From positions 81,424-145,423 of the forward strand of contig NZ_BMTT01000017.1 of the NCBI RefSeq assembly GCF_014649815.1: a stretch of DNA of 64,000 bases, read 5' to 3'. Under the pieces are notes generated by a model, which was not told where the DNA came from, did no database searches, and saw nothing but the letters and a program-made list of their open reading frames with translations. Positions 7,656 through 18,149 of this stretch are shown piece by piece. The stretch is from Streptomyces mutabilis (GTDB taxonomy: Bacteria > Actinomycetota > Actinomycetes > Streptomycetales > Streptomycetaceae). Both the position numbers and the translations under genes were made by a program. Each line of letters opens with the position of its first letter. Within the stretch, counting starts at the first letter, position 1.

Positions 7656-10103
7656 TCACGCCCGCAGCACCTCCTCCAGCCCCCGGGCCACGGACGCCGC
7701 CTCCTCCACCGGCAACGGCGCACCCCCGCCCCCCGTCACATAGAAGGCATCCACCGCGTTCGCCCCCAACGTGCTCACATGCGCACTCCGCACCCGCACC
7801 CCCGCCCCCTCCAGCGCCCGCCCGAGCCGGAACAGCAGCCCCGGCGCGTCCTGGGCGCGGACCTCGATCACCGTGGCCAGCCGGGAAGCGGCCGGGGCGA
7901 CCGTCACGCGGGGCGGAGGCGGCGCCACGCCCCGGCGCCGCGGGTAGGCGGCGTCGCGCTCGGCGAGCCGCGCGGCGATGTCCAGAGTGCCGTCCAGCGC
8001 CCTGCCCAGGTCGGCGCGGAGCCGGGTTACCTGCGGCAGGGAGCCGTACTCGGCGGCGACCCGCCAGTCCAGCAGCAGCACGGAGCCGTCCACGCCATCC
8101 GGCAGCGGCAGGGACCGCAGCTCCGCGGTGCGGACGGTCAGTCGGTGCACGGCCAGGACCCCGGCGACCGCGGGGAGCACGCCCGGCTGGTCGGGTACGG
8201 CGATCAGCAGCTCCACACCGAGCGGCTCCGGGTCGGCGCTCGGCACCGGACCGGCCGGCGGCTCGGTCTGGGCACGCAGGGCGAGCACCGGCCCGCCCGT
8301 GCGGAAGGCCTCGACGGCGAGCCGTTCCTGCTCCGCGGTGGGCGCGTCGGCCTCGGGCTCCGCGGGCGGGTCCCCGGCCAGGACCGACGAGACGCGTTTG
8401 ACCAGGTCGGCGACGAGGGAGTCGCGCCAGGACGACCAGGCGGCCGGTCCGGTGGCCAGCGCGTCCGCCTCGGTCAGGGCGTGCAGCAGCTCCAGGGTGC
8501 CCTCCGTGCCGACCGCCTCGGCGACCGCGCGGACGGTGGCCGGGTCGTCGAGGTCGCGCCGGGTGGCCGTCTCGACGAGCAGCAGGTGGTGGCGTACGAG
8601 GGTGGCGAGGACGGCCGCGTCCGCGCGGTCGAAGCCGATGCGGGCGGCCACGTCCCGGGCGATGGTCTCCCCGGCCACCGAGTGGTCGCCGGGCCAGCCC
8701 TTGCCGATGTCGTGCAGCAGCGCGGCGACCAGGAGCAGGTCGGGCCGGTGGACCCGGCGGGCGAACCCGGCGGCGCGGACGGCGGTCTCGATGAGGTGCC
8801 GGTCGACGGTCCACACGTGCACGGCGTTGCGCTGCGGGCGGCAGCGCACCCGCTCCCAGTCGGGCAGGAGCCGGGTGATCAGCCCCTCGGCCTCCAGCGC
8901 CTCCCAGACCTGCACCGTGGGCCGGCCCGAACCCAGCAGCGTCACGAGCTGCTCCCGGGCCTCGGCCGGCCAGGGCACGGGCAGCGGCCCCGCGGTGGCC
9001 GCGAGGTGCCGGACGGCGTGCCGGGAGAGCGGGAGCCCGGCCTGTGCGGCGGCGGCAGCCGCGCGCAGCGGGAGCACGGGGTCGCGTTCGGGGCGCGCGG
9101 TGCGGGCGAGCACCACCTCACCGTCCTGCTCCACGACGCCCTCGGCGAGCGGGGAGCGCTCGGGGACGGGTTTGCCGCCGCCCAACAGGGCGCGCAGCCT
9201 CGGCCGCACGGAGCGCGCCCGCAGTACGCGTCCCACCTCGCGCCAGGTGACGTCCCCGGCGTACGAGATGACGCGCGCCGCCTCGTACACCTGCCGCAGC
9301 AGCGCGTCGGCGTCCAGCAGACCGAGTTCCGCCGCCACCTGGTCCTGCTCCTGCAACGCCAGCCTGTCGGTGGCCCGGCCCGTCGCCAGGTGCAGCGCGT
9401 CGCGTGCGTCGAGCAGTCGGCGCCGGGCGGCGGCGAGGCCTTCACGCGGGGCGTCGGCCAGCCAGGATGCGGCGACGGCACGCAGGGCGGTGGCGTCGCG
9501 CAGGCCGCCGCGTGCCTCCTTGAGGTCGGGTTCCAGCAGGAACTGCAGCTCGCCCTGGCGTTCGGCGCGCTCGGCGCACAGGTCGCGGAGCTCGGGGAGG
9601 CGCTTGGGGGCCTGGTTGCGCCAGTCGGCGAGGACGGTGGTGCGCAGCGAGGCGGTCAGGCCCAGGTCGCCGGCGAGGTGGCGGGCGTCCAGGAGGCCCA
9701 GCTGGACCTTGAGGTCCTCACCGGCCGTCTTCCGGGCCTCGGCCGGTGTGCGTACGGAGTGGTCGAGGGCGAGGCCGAGGTCCCAGACGGGGTACCAGAG
9801 GCGGTCGGCGAGTGCGGCGACCGCCTTGTCGTCGCCGCCGTCGTGCAGCAGGAGCAGGTCCAGGTCGCTGCGCGGGGACAGCTCGCCGCGGCCGTAGCCG
9901 CCGACGGCGACCAGGGAGACGCTCCGCAGCGTGCCGGCACCCGCGGCGAAGAGGCCGGCCAGCCACTCGTCGGTCAGCTCGGCGAGGGCGGCACGGCGCG
10001 GCGGCCCGGACCGAGCCCCCTCGGTGAGGAGGCGCAGCCGGGCCGCCGCGTAGCCGCCGGGTCCGGAGTCCTCTGCGTCCTTCGTCACGTCCCTACTGGT
10101 CAC
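7656..10103 (-). CDS. glnD: PII nucleotidyltransferase / nucleotide-removing enzyme GlnD
   Basis: The 815-residue protein has the GlnD architecture: an N-terminal nucleotidyltransferase domain (GGYGRGELSPRSDLDLLL, with the DxD metal-binding pair), a helical linker, an HD phosphohydrolase domain (LLHDIGKG near residue 460), and two C-terminal ACT domains near 630 and 744 that sense glutamine. GlnD modifies the PII protein encoded just upstream (39-nt gap). In Streptomyces the modification is reported to be adenylylation of Tyr51, not uridylylation. It is the last gene of the amtB operon. Confidence 0.95.
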   Translation of the reverse strand: MTSRDVTKDAEDSGPGGYAAARLRLLTEGARSGPPRRAALAELTDEWLAGLFAAGAGTLRSVSLVAVGGYGRGELSPRSDLDLLLLHDGGDDKAVAALADRLWYPVWDLGLALDHSVRTPAEARKTAGEDLKVQLGLLDARHLAGDLGLTASLRTTVLADWRNQAPKRLPELRDLCAERAERQGELQFLLEPDLKEARGGLRDATALRAVAASWLADAPREGLAAARRRLLDARDALHLATGRATDRLALQEQDQVAAELGLLDADALLRQVYEAARVISYAGDVTWREVGRVLRARSVRPRLRALLGGGKPVPERSPLAEGVVEQDGEVVLARTARPERDPVLPLRAAAAAAQAGLPLSRHAVRHLAATAGPLPVPWPAEAREQLVTLLGSGRPTVQVWEALEAEGLITRLLPDWERVRCRPQRNAVHVWTVDRHLIETAVRAAGFARRVHRPDLLLVAALLHDIGKGWPGDHSVAGETIARDVAARIGFDRADAAVLATLVRHHLLLVETATRRDLDDPATVRAVAEAVGTEGTLELLHALTEADALATGPAAWSSWRDSLVADLVKRVSSVLAGDPPAEPEADAPTAEQERLAVEAFRTGGPVLALRAQTEPPAGPVPSADPEPLGVELLIAVPDQPGVLPAVAGVLAVHRLTVRTAELRSLPLPDGVDGSVLLLDWRVAAEYGSLPQVTRLRADLGRALDGTLDIAARLAERDAAYPRRRGVAPPPPRVTVAPAASRLATVIEVRAQDAPGLLFRLGRALEGAGVRVRSAHVSTLGANAVDAFYVTGGGGAPLPVEEAASVARGLEEVLRA

Positions 10104-10142
10104 CCGGCGACTCCTGTTCCGTTGTCGTGCCTCAGGACTGCC

Positions 10143-11894
<1,752 letters not shown>

Positions 11895-11922
11895 TTATGC
11901 GCCAAGAGATTGGCGCAGCGCG

Positions 11923-11960
11923 GTTTCGGTGGACGCCCCTCGTTGTTTCGCCGCCGTGAC
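11923..11960 (-). promoter_or_regulatory. GlnR-type box upstream of amtB
   Basis: On the minus strand GTCAC (11960-11956), six bases, GAAAC (11949-11945), six bases, GGGCG (11938-11934), six bases, GAAAC (11927-11923). This matches the GlnR pattern GTnAC-n6-GAAAC-n6-GTnAC-n6-GAAAC in three of four elements with exact spacing; the third element is degenerate. It lies 96-133 nt upstream of the amtB start. GlnR control of amtB is established in S. coelicolor. Confidence 0.75.
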
Positions 11961-12010
11961 GAAGACGCTGTGCGTGTTACGCGTGAGTGAACAGCCGGCT
12001 CGCGGGCCGG

Positions 12011-12027
12011 GTCACGGATATCGTGAC
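12011..12027. repeat. Inverted repeat GTCACG-n5-CGTGAC upstream of amtB
   Basis: GTCACG (12011-12016) and CGTGAC (12022-12027) are perfect 6-bp arms around GATAT. The arm contains a GTCAC half-site like those read by GlnR, but the spacing does not fit a standard box. It may be an additional regulator site for amtB or part of the nsdA 3' region. The rest of 12028-12212 shows no gene. Confidence 0.35.
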
Positions 12028-12212
12028 GCGTCCTGGCCGACCACGGCCGCAACCGTTCATTGAGCAACCCCTCCGGCGAGCAACCAGGACCGCCCGAGTG
12101 GCGCCGGCTCAGGCGCAAAGGGGTCCGGCCGCGGCGGCCTCCGGATGACCTGGCATGGGGGAGCCGAGTCGGGCAGTTCGGGAGGGCCGGCCGCGGCCGG
12201 GGCTCGTGGGTG

Positions 12213-13706
12213 TCAGACCGCCTCGGCGGTCTCCGGCAGTTCTTGTGCGAGCCGTTCGGTGAGGTCGATGACCTCTCCCAGGTCACCGAAATCGCGTACG
12301 GCCGTGTCGACGGTCTTGCGGATGCGGGTGTTGACGCGTTCGGAGCGGACCTTCTTGGCGATGCCCATGGCCTGGACGGCCAGTTCGGTGCTCCGCTCGG
12401 GCTCCCGGCGCAGCAGGTGCACGGTGGCCATGCCGATCAGGTTCAGGGCGTAGGACCGCTGGTGTTCCTGGTCCTCGGCGAAGAGCTCCACCGCGCGGCG
12501 CATCAGGGGCTCGGCCAGGGAGGCGTACGTGGGGCTGCGGCCGGCGACGTAGGCGAGGTCCCGGAAGGAGTGGCTGTTCTCTCCGTAGAGCTCGGCCTCG
12601 GAGAAGAAGCGGATCCAGTCGGGGTCCGGCTCGTCCCACTCGTCGGCCTCGGCGAAGGTGTCCTCGGCCATGCGCACCGCGCGCTTGCAGCGGCCGGGCT
12701 GGCCCATGTTGGCGTAGGCGCGGGCCTCCATCGCGTACAGCATCGACTGGGTGCGGGGGCTGGCGCAGTCCCGGCTGCCGTACTGCGCGAGGTGGATCAG
12801 CTCCAGGGCGTCGTCGGGCCGGCCGAGGTGGATCATCTGGCGGCTCATGCTGGAGAGGATGTACGAGCCGAGCGGCCGGTCACCGGCCTCCTTGGCCGCG
12901 TGCAGGGCGAGGACGAAGTACTTCTGCGCGGTGGGCTGGAGCCCCACGTCGTACGACATCCAGCCGGCCAGCTCGGCGAGTTCGGCGGCGACCTTGAACA
13001 GCTTGGCGCGGGTGGCTTCCCCCTGGGGCTCCTGGAGGAGGTCGGTCACCTCGTGGAGCTGGCCGACGACCGCCTTGCGGCGCAGGCCGCCGCCGCACTG
13101 GGCGTCCCAGCGGCGGAACATCACCGCGGTGGACTCCAGCAGGTCCAGCTCCGGCCTGGACAGGCGCCCGCGCGCGCGTGAGCCCGGTGCGGAGTCGCGC
13201 CCGGAGCCGGCGGCCGGGGGCGAGGGCACGAGCCAGCGCTGCATGGGCTCGATGAGGGACGGGCCCGCGGAGAGGGCCAGCGAGCTCCCGAGGAAGCCGC
13301 GCCGCGCCAGCATCAGGTCGCTGCGCGAGAACTCGCTGAGCAGGGCCACGGTCTGCGGGCCCGTCCAGGGCAGGTCGACGCCGGTCGCCGAGGGGGCCGG
13401 TCGGGAGGCGCGAAGGCCCAGGTCCTCCACGGAGACGACGACACCGAAGCGCTCGGAGAACAGCTCGGAGAGGATGCGCGGGATCGGCTCGCGCGGATTC
13501 TCGCCGTCGAGCCAGCGGCGCACGCGCGAGGTGTCCGTGGAGATGTGGTTGGCGCCCAGCTGACGGGCCCGGCGGTTGACCTGGCGGGCCAGCTCGCCCT
13601 TGGACCAGCCGCTGCGGGCGAACCAGGAGGTGAGCAGCTCGTTGGGGCGCTTGTCAGCGTGCGAGGCGCTTCCCGCGCTCGTACCGCTTCCGCCGTTGCC
13701 GCTCAC
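12213..13706 (-). CDS. nsdA: NsdA-type negative regulator of sporulation and antibiotic production
   Basis: The 497-residue cytoplasmic protein starts with the Gly/Ser-rich MSGNGGSGTSAGSAS (GTG at 13706; a TTG 15 codons upstream is a weaker alternative). Residues of roughly 20-90 look like a helix-turn-helix region (SKGELARQVNRRARQL, TDTSRVRRWLDGENPR). The remainder is helical and repeat-like (DALELIHLAQYG, EARAYANMGQPGRCKRAVRMAED), consistent with TPR repeats. NsdA in S. coelicolor represses sporulation and antibiotic synthesis and, as I remember, lies beside amtB, which fits. No signal peptide is visible. Regulation is unknown, but an 8-bp inverted repeat lies in its upstream region. Confidence 0.78.
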   Translation of the reverse strand: MSGNGGSGTSAGSASHADKRPNELLTSWFARSGWSKGELARQVNRRARQLGANHISTDTSRVRRWLDGENPREPIPRILSELFSERFGVVVSVEDLGLRASRPAPSATGVDLPWTGPQTVALLSEFSRSDLMLARRGFLGSSLALSAGPSLIEPMQRWLVPSPPAAGSGRDSAPGSRARGRLSRPELDLLESTAVMFRRWDAQCGGGLRRKAVVGQLHEVTDLLQEPQGEATRAKLFKVAAELAELAGWMSYDVGLQPTAQKYFVLALHAAKEAGDRPLGSYILSSMSRQMIHLGRPDDALELIHLAQYGSRDCASPRTQSMLYAMEARAYANMGQPGRCKRAVRMAEDTFAEADEWDEPDPDWIRFFSEAELYGENSHSFRDLAYVAGRSPTYASLAEPLMRRAVELFAEDQEHQRSYALNLIGMATVHLLRREPERSTELAVQAMGIAKKVRSERVNTRIRKTVDTAVRDFGDLGEVIDLTERLAQELPETAEAV

Positions 13707-14149
13707 TGGAACGCCCCCATCCCTGGAACCACCTGTCGCCGAGTGCGCCAAGCCCTATCAGAATGCCGGTGGCCGGGGCTCTCCGTCCGACGGTTGCCGC
13801 CCTTCGAACGGAAAGCCGAGTTGCCTCCGGCATACCCACGAGTGCATGTGCCCCACGGCTTCATGCACACAAAGTAATCCTACGATCACCCGTCCAGCCA
13901 TGGCGATTGCAGAATCGCCACCATTCGCCACCCCTTCGAATGAACTCGTGTCGGCCTGCGCACGATTCACTTGACATAGGCCAACAGGAGTCGGCGCCAG
14001 GGTGCGCACCGGGGCGCGCGCGGGCCGGTCCACCACCCGGAACGCTTCAGGACGCTGACTGAACCGCGCCACACTGGGGAGTTGGAAGCAGAGAGTCACG
14101 TTTCGCGTCCGCTGCGTAACCGCGTTGCGTCGGACCCGTTGGAGGGGGC
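13707..14149. other. Divergent intergenic region between nsdA and the Prim-Pol-like gene
   Basis: These 443 bp hold no convincing gene. The part near 13860-13975 is markedly AT-richer than its surroundings, as expected for a promoter region, and contains the inverted repeat TGGCGATT-n4-AATCGCCA (13901-13920). I see no RNA gene. Confidence 0.4.
13901..13920. repeat. Perfect 8-bp inverted repeat in the nsdA upstream region
   Basis: TGGCGATT (13901-13908) and AATCGCCA (13913-13920) are separated by GCAG. The tight loop and AT-rich setting fit an operator or a small RNA hairpin in the nsdA leader; no regulator is recognised. Confidence 0.35.
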
Positions 14150-14821
14150 ATGGGCTTCACGATCGGCATCGGCGGCACTCGGGGCATCCGCGACATCCGG
14201 TCCGGCGTGCGCCGCCGCGGTCGCGCATCGGAGTGCACCGCGGTGGCCGAATTCACCGGACTGTGGGGCTGGGCCGTCGTGCCGGGCGCACGGGCGGCCG
14301 GCGGCGCGTGCTCCTGCGGGCGGCACGACTGCCCGGCGCCGGGCGCGCATCCGCTGGACTTCGCGCCGGAGGTGCCGGCCGGGGCGACCCTGGGCGAGGC
14401 GAGCGAGGCCTGGACCCAGTTCCCGGGCGCCGCGCTGATGCTGCCGGTCGGGCGCCGGTTCGACGTGATCGAGGTGGCCGAGGCCGCCGGGGTCAGAGCG
14501 CTGGCCCGGCTGGAGCGCATGGGCCTCCCACTCGGACCGGTCACGGCGACCCCCCAGGGCCGCGCCCACTTCTTCGTCGCCCCGGGCGCCGTCACCGAGC
14601 TGTCCGGGCTGCTCTACCGCATGGGCTGGGACGACCCCTCCGCCCTGGACCTGCGCGGCCTCGGCCCCGGTACGTACGTCACCGCCCCGCCCTCCGACCG
14701 CGGTGGCCTCGGACCGGTGCGCTGGCTGCGCCCACCGGCCCTCGACTCGGCGACGAAGCCGCCGGAGGCCCGGCTGCTGCTGGGGACGCTGGCCTACGTC
14801 GCCCATCGTTCGAGGCCGTAG
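14150..14821 (+). CDS. Prim-Pol-like (bifunctional DNA primase/polymerase N-terminal) domain protein
   Basis: The 223-residue protein resembles the archaeo-eukaryotic primase/Prim-Pol domain as a stand-alone unit: a region with GLWGWAVVPGARA and a CSCGRHDCPAPGAHP zinc-like cluster, then FDVIEVAEAAG, TPQGRAHFFVAPG and GTYVTAPPSDRGGLGPVRW. In active Prim-Pols the FDVIEV strand carries a DxD pair; here the second acid is shifted or replaced, so catalysis is doubtful. The histidine of the second motif is kept. There is no helicase domain and no plasmid genes are nearby. It is a chromosomal, Streptomyces-conserved type of unknown role. The ATG at 14150 is preceded by GGAGGG. Confidence 0.6.
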   Translation: MGFTIGIGGTRGIRDIRSGVRRRGRASECTAVAEFTGLWGWAVVPGARAAGGACSCGRHDCPAPGAHPLDFAPEVPAGATLGEASEAWTQFPGAALMLPVGRRFDVIEVAEAAGVRALARLERMGLPLGPVTATPQGRAHFFVAPGAVTELSGLLYRMGWDDPSALDLRGLGPGTYVTAPPSDRGGLGPVRWLRPPALDSATKPPEARLLLGTLAYVAHRSRP

Positions 14822-15177
14822 GACACCGGACCCCGGACCGGGCACCGATCGGCGGAGCACTCGACGGACGGTCCGCGGAGCGGCCCGCGCCGAGCGCCCC
14901 GAGGGGCCCACACGGCGTCACGCGCCGCCCCGCGCGCAGTGCCGCACGCACACACGGCCGGCGCCGACCGCGCGCACCCGCGTCCGCGAGCACATCGGGG
15001 CACCGGGCGATACGGCGGCCGGCGCGCGGCACCCCGGCCCCGGTTCCGGCAGGGACAGCCCTCCCCCGGTCACCGGGCATGGCGACCGCCGCCCGCGCTC
15101 CCCCCCGCGTACGACGAAGCGCCCGTCCCCCGAACTCCGGGAGCGGGCGCTTGCGCTCGTCACGCCGCGCGACGGCG
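14822..15177. other. Intergenic region between convergent genes
   Basis: This very GC-rich 356-bp stretch separates the Prim-Pol-like gene from ftsY. Open frames in it are shadows without protein features. The only structure I support is the hairpin at 15117-15152. Confidence 0.5.
15117..15152. terminator. Bidirectional terminator between Prim-Pol-like gene and ftsY
   Basis: AAGCGCCCG (15117-15125) pairs with CGGGCGCTT (15144-15152), extended by an inner CCCC/GGG pairing. It lies 25 nt past the ftsY stop between convergent genes. Confidence 0.6.
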
Positions 15178-16386
15178 TCACTCGCCGATGAGGGCATCCA
15201 CGAACGCCGCCGGCTCGAACGGCGCCAGGTCGTCCGGGCCCTCACCGAGCCCGATCAGCTTGACCGGCACACCCAGCTCGCGCTGGACCGCGACGACGAT
15301 GCCGCCCTTGGCCGTGCCGTCCAGCTTGGTCAGCACGATGCCGGTGATGTCGACGACCTCGGCGAAGACCCGGGCCTGGATCAGACCGTTCTGACCGGTG
15401 GTGGCGTCGAGCACGAGCAGCACCTCGTCCAGCGGCGCGTGCTTCTCCACGACCCGCTTGACCTTGCCGAGCTCGTCCATGAGGCCGGTCTTGGTGTGCA
15501 GGCGGCCGGCGGTGTCGATGAGCACGACGTCCGAGCCGATTTCCTTGCCCTCCTTGACCGCGTCGAAGGCGACGGAGGCGGGGTCACCGCCCTCCGGGCC
15601 GCGCACGGTGTGGGCGCCGACCCGCTCGCCCCAGGTCTGCAGCTGGTCGGCGGCGGCGGCACGGAAGGTGTCGGCGGCGCCGAGGACCACGCTGCGGCCG
15701 TCGGCGACCAGCACACGGGCGAGCTTGCCGGTGGTGGTCGTCTTGCCGGTGCCGTTGACGCCGACGACCATGACGATACCGGGCTTGCCGTTGGGCGGCT
15801 CGGTCTTGACCTCACGGTCCATATCGGGGCCGACGAGGGTGATCAGCTCCTCGCGCAGCAGGCCGCGCAGCTCTTCGGGCGTGCGGGTGCCGAGCACCTT
15901 CACCCGCTCGCGCAGTCGCTCGACCAGCTCCTGGGTGGGCTGCACGCCGACGTCGGCGGTGAGCAGCGTGTCCTCGATCTCCTCCCACGTGTCGTCGTCG
16001 AGGTGCTCCCGCGAGAGCAGGGTGAGCAGGCCCTTGCCCAGGGCGTTCTGCGAGCGGGAGAGGCGGGCACGGAGCCGGACCAGACGGCCGGCGGTGGGCT
16101 CGGGAACCTCGATCTGCGGGATCTCGAGCTCTTCGACGACGGGCGGCTCCTCGACGGTGGCGGTGCCGCCGTCCGGGAGGTCGACCTCCTCTATCGTCCG
16201 GCGCGGTTCGTCGCGCGGAGTCTCGGCCTCTTCGCCGACGCGCGGCTCGGCCGGAGGGGCGGTGATGTCGGGGGCGGCGGGGGGCGGCGGAGGCAGCTGC
16301 TTCTTGCGGCGGCTGCCCACGATCAGCCCGCCGAGCGCGCCGATCACGACCACGGCGATGACTACAGCAAGGATGACGATTTCCAT
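15178..16386 (-). CDS. ftsY: Signal recognition particle receptor FtsY
   Basis: The 402-residue protein starts MEIVILAVVIAVVVIG at the ATG at 16386, giving an N-terminal membrane helix (residues 2-22) as usual for actinobacterial FtsY. A Pro/Glu-rich acidic A region follows, then the NG domain with P-loop GVNGTGKTTTTGK near residue 208, DTAGR and TKLDGTAKGG. FtsY receives Ffh-bound nascent chains at the membrane; Ffh is encoded at 5978-7528. The gene stands alone on the minus strand. Confidence 0.97.
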   Translation of the reverse strand: MEIVILAVVIAVVVIGALGGLIVGSRRKKQLPPPPPAAPDITAPPAEPRVGEEAETPRDEPRRTIEEVDLPDGGTATVEEPPVVEELEIPQIEVPEPTAGRLVRLRARLSRSQNALGKGLLTLLSREHLDDDTWEEIEDTLLTADVGVQPTQELVERLRERVKVLGTRTPEELRGLLREELITLVGPDMDREVKTEPPNGKPGIVMVVGVNGTGKTTTTGKLARVLVADGRSVVLGAADTFRAAAADQLQTWGERVGAHTVRGPEGGDPASVAFDAVKEGKEIGSDVVLIDTAGRLHTKTGLMDELGKVKRVVEKHAPLDEVLLVLDATTGQNGLIQARVFAEVVDITGIVLTKLDGTAKGGIVVAVQRELGVPVKLIGLGEGPDDLAPFEPAAFVDALIGE

Positions 16387-16481
16387 AACCCGTCCAGTAT
16401 CAGCCATGGACCTCCGGGACAGTCCGCTTGTGGCTTCCTCCAAAGGACATAGGCCACTGGAAGGAGGGAGTCGGATCAAAG

Positions 16482-16514
16482 TACGATGGTAGAGGCCACG
16501 TCAACGCGCGTAGA
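16482..16514 (+). promoter_or_regulatory. Candidate promoter and operator of the NCS1 transporter gene
   Basis: TACGAT (16482-16487) is a plausible -10 element, although no good -35 is seen. Immediately downstream, TCAACGCGCGTAGA (16501-16514) is a near-palindrome (ACGCGCGT core with matching TC/GA ends and one mismatched pair). It would cover about +7 to +20, a classic repressor position. The cognate regulator is not identified. Confidence 0.4.
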
Positions 16515-16561
16515 GTCCCGACCGCCCCTCTTCTCCCACGATCGAGGCACGGACCCCCCAC

Positions 16562-18016
16562 ATGAGCAAGACCGCCGAGACCGAAGGCGCCTTGGAAACC
16601 CGCGGCATCGAGCAGGTGCCCGACCATGAGCGCACCGCCCGGACCCGCGAGCTTTTCCCGACCTGGGTCGGCGCCAACATCAGCGTGCTGCTGCTCACGA
16701 TGGGCGCGAGCCTCGTCGTGGCGTACCGGCTCAACTTCTGGCAGGCCCTGGTCGTCGCGGCCGCCGCGCCGGTCGTGTCGTACGGCCTGGTGGGGCTGAT
16801 CGGCATCGCCGGCAAGCGCGGTGGCGCGCCCGGCATGGCCCTCTCCCGCGCGGTGTTCGGCCAGCGGGGCAACCTCCTGCCGGGGTCGCTGATCTGGATC
16901 GCCCGCTGGGGCTGGGAGACGATCAACGCGGTGACCGGCGCGTACGCCGTGCTCACCGTGCTGGACATCGTGTTCGGCGTAGAGGCCAACAGCGTGCTGG
17001 ACATGGTGACGCTGCTCGCCTTCGTGGTGGCCACGTTCGCGATCTCCGGACTGGGCATCAACGCCGTGCAGAAGTGCAACAAGTACGCGACGTACCTCTT
17101 CGGCGCCTTCTCCGTGCTCGTGCTGGGCTATCTGATCGTCGACACCGACTGGTCCGCGGTCTTCGACCGGTCCGCCGGCTCGGTGGCCGCGATGATCACC
17201 GGCGTCGGCCTGATCGCGGCCGGTGGCGTCAGCTGGATCCCGTCCGCGCCGGACTTCACCCGGTACCTGCCGCGCACGGCCTCCTCGAAGGGCATCGTGG
17301 GTGTCACGGTGGCCGGTGCGGGCATCGTCGTGCTGCCCATGGTGCTGATGGGCATGATCATGGCCGTCTCCACGCCGGACCTGGCCTCGGCCGCCGACCC
17401 GGTCTCCTTCCTCGGCGAAATCCTGCCGACCTGGATCGCGGTGCCGTACCTGCTGATCGCGCTGATCGGCATGCTGCTGATCAACTCGATGTCCATGTAC
17501 TCGGCCGGCTTCACCGCCCAGACCCTGGGCTTCAAGATCCCGCGCCACTGGGCGGTCTCGGTCAACGCGGTCATCTCGCTGTTCTTCGGCGGCGTGCTGA
17601 TGCTGGTGGCGACCAGCTTCATGGGGTCCTTCATCGCTTTCCTGTCGCTGCTCGCGGTCGCCTTCTCGGCGTGGGTCGGCGTCTTCGGCGCGGACATGCT
17701 GCGCGGGCGGGAGTACGACGGCGAGGCGATGGCGGACACCACGCGCACCAGCGCCTACTGGTACCGGGGCGGCTTCTCACCCGCCGCCGTCGTCGCCTGG
17801 GCGGTGGGTCTGGTCGCGGGCCTGATGTTCACCACGTCCGACTGGCTGACCGGTCCGCTCGCCACGAACAACTTCGTCGGCGAGTACGGGCTGGGCTGGG
17901 TGGCCACGGTCGTGATCTCCGGTCTGCTGTACGCGGTGCTGCCGAAGCCGGCGCTGGTCGTACCGGCGGCGTCCGCGGAGCAGTCCGAGCGGACGGCCGA
18001 CACCGTGACCGTCTGA
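16562..18016 (+). CDS. NCS1-family nucleobase permease (cytosine permease-like)
   Basis: The 484-residue integral membrane protein has about twelve hydrophobic segments and NCS1 features: an N-terminal cytoplasmic region ending in ELFPTWVGANIS, LNFWQALVVAAAAPVVSYGLVG, the GAPGMALSRAVFG loop and IARWGWETINAV. This family imports cytosine, purines, allantoin or hydantoins with Na+ or H+; it is closest in feel to CodB/PurP-type cytosine or purine transporters, but the substrate cannot be set from sequence. No deaminase or catabolic gene is adjacent. A terminator follows. Confidence 0.82.
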   Translation: MSKTAETEGALETRGIEQVPDHERTARTRELFPTWVGANISVLLLTMGASLVVAYRLNFWQALVVAAAAPVVSYGLVGLIGIAGKRGGAPGMALSRAVFGQRGNLLPGSLIWIARWGWETINAVTGAYAVLTVLDIVFGVEANSVLDMVTLLAFVVATFAISGLGINAVQKCNKYATYLFGAFSVLVLGYLIVDTDWSAVFDRSAGSVAAMITGVGLIAAGGVSWIPSAPDFTRYLPRTASSKGIVGVTVAGAGIVVLPMVLMGMIMAVSTPDLASAADPVSFLGEILPTWIAVPYLLIALIGMLLINSMSMYSAGFTAQTLGFKIPRHWAVSVNAVISLFFGGVLMLVATSFMGSFIAFLSLLAVAFSAWVGVFGADMLRGREYDGEAMADTTRTSAYWYRGGFSPAAVVAWAVGLVAGLMFTTSDWLTGPLATNNFVGEYGLGWVATVVISGLLYAVLPKPALVVPAASAEQSERTADTVTV

Positions 18017-18037
18017 CCGACGCCGGCGCCCCCGCCG

Positions 18038-18079
18038 ACGCCCCCGCTCCCCGTCGAACGCCACGGGAGCGGGGGCGTC
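18038..18079 (+). terminator. Terminator after the NCS1 permease gene
   Basis: GACGCCCCCGCTCCC (18038-18052) pairs perfectly with GGGAGCGGGGGCGTC (18065-18079), 22 nt past the stop. Confidence 0.7.
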
Positions 18080-18149
18080 GTCGTATGCGCGCACGTACCG
18101 CGGCGAGAGGCCGTCGCCCGCTCGGGCCGCGCGGCGATTGCCCGCACCC

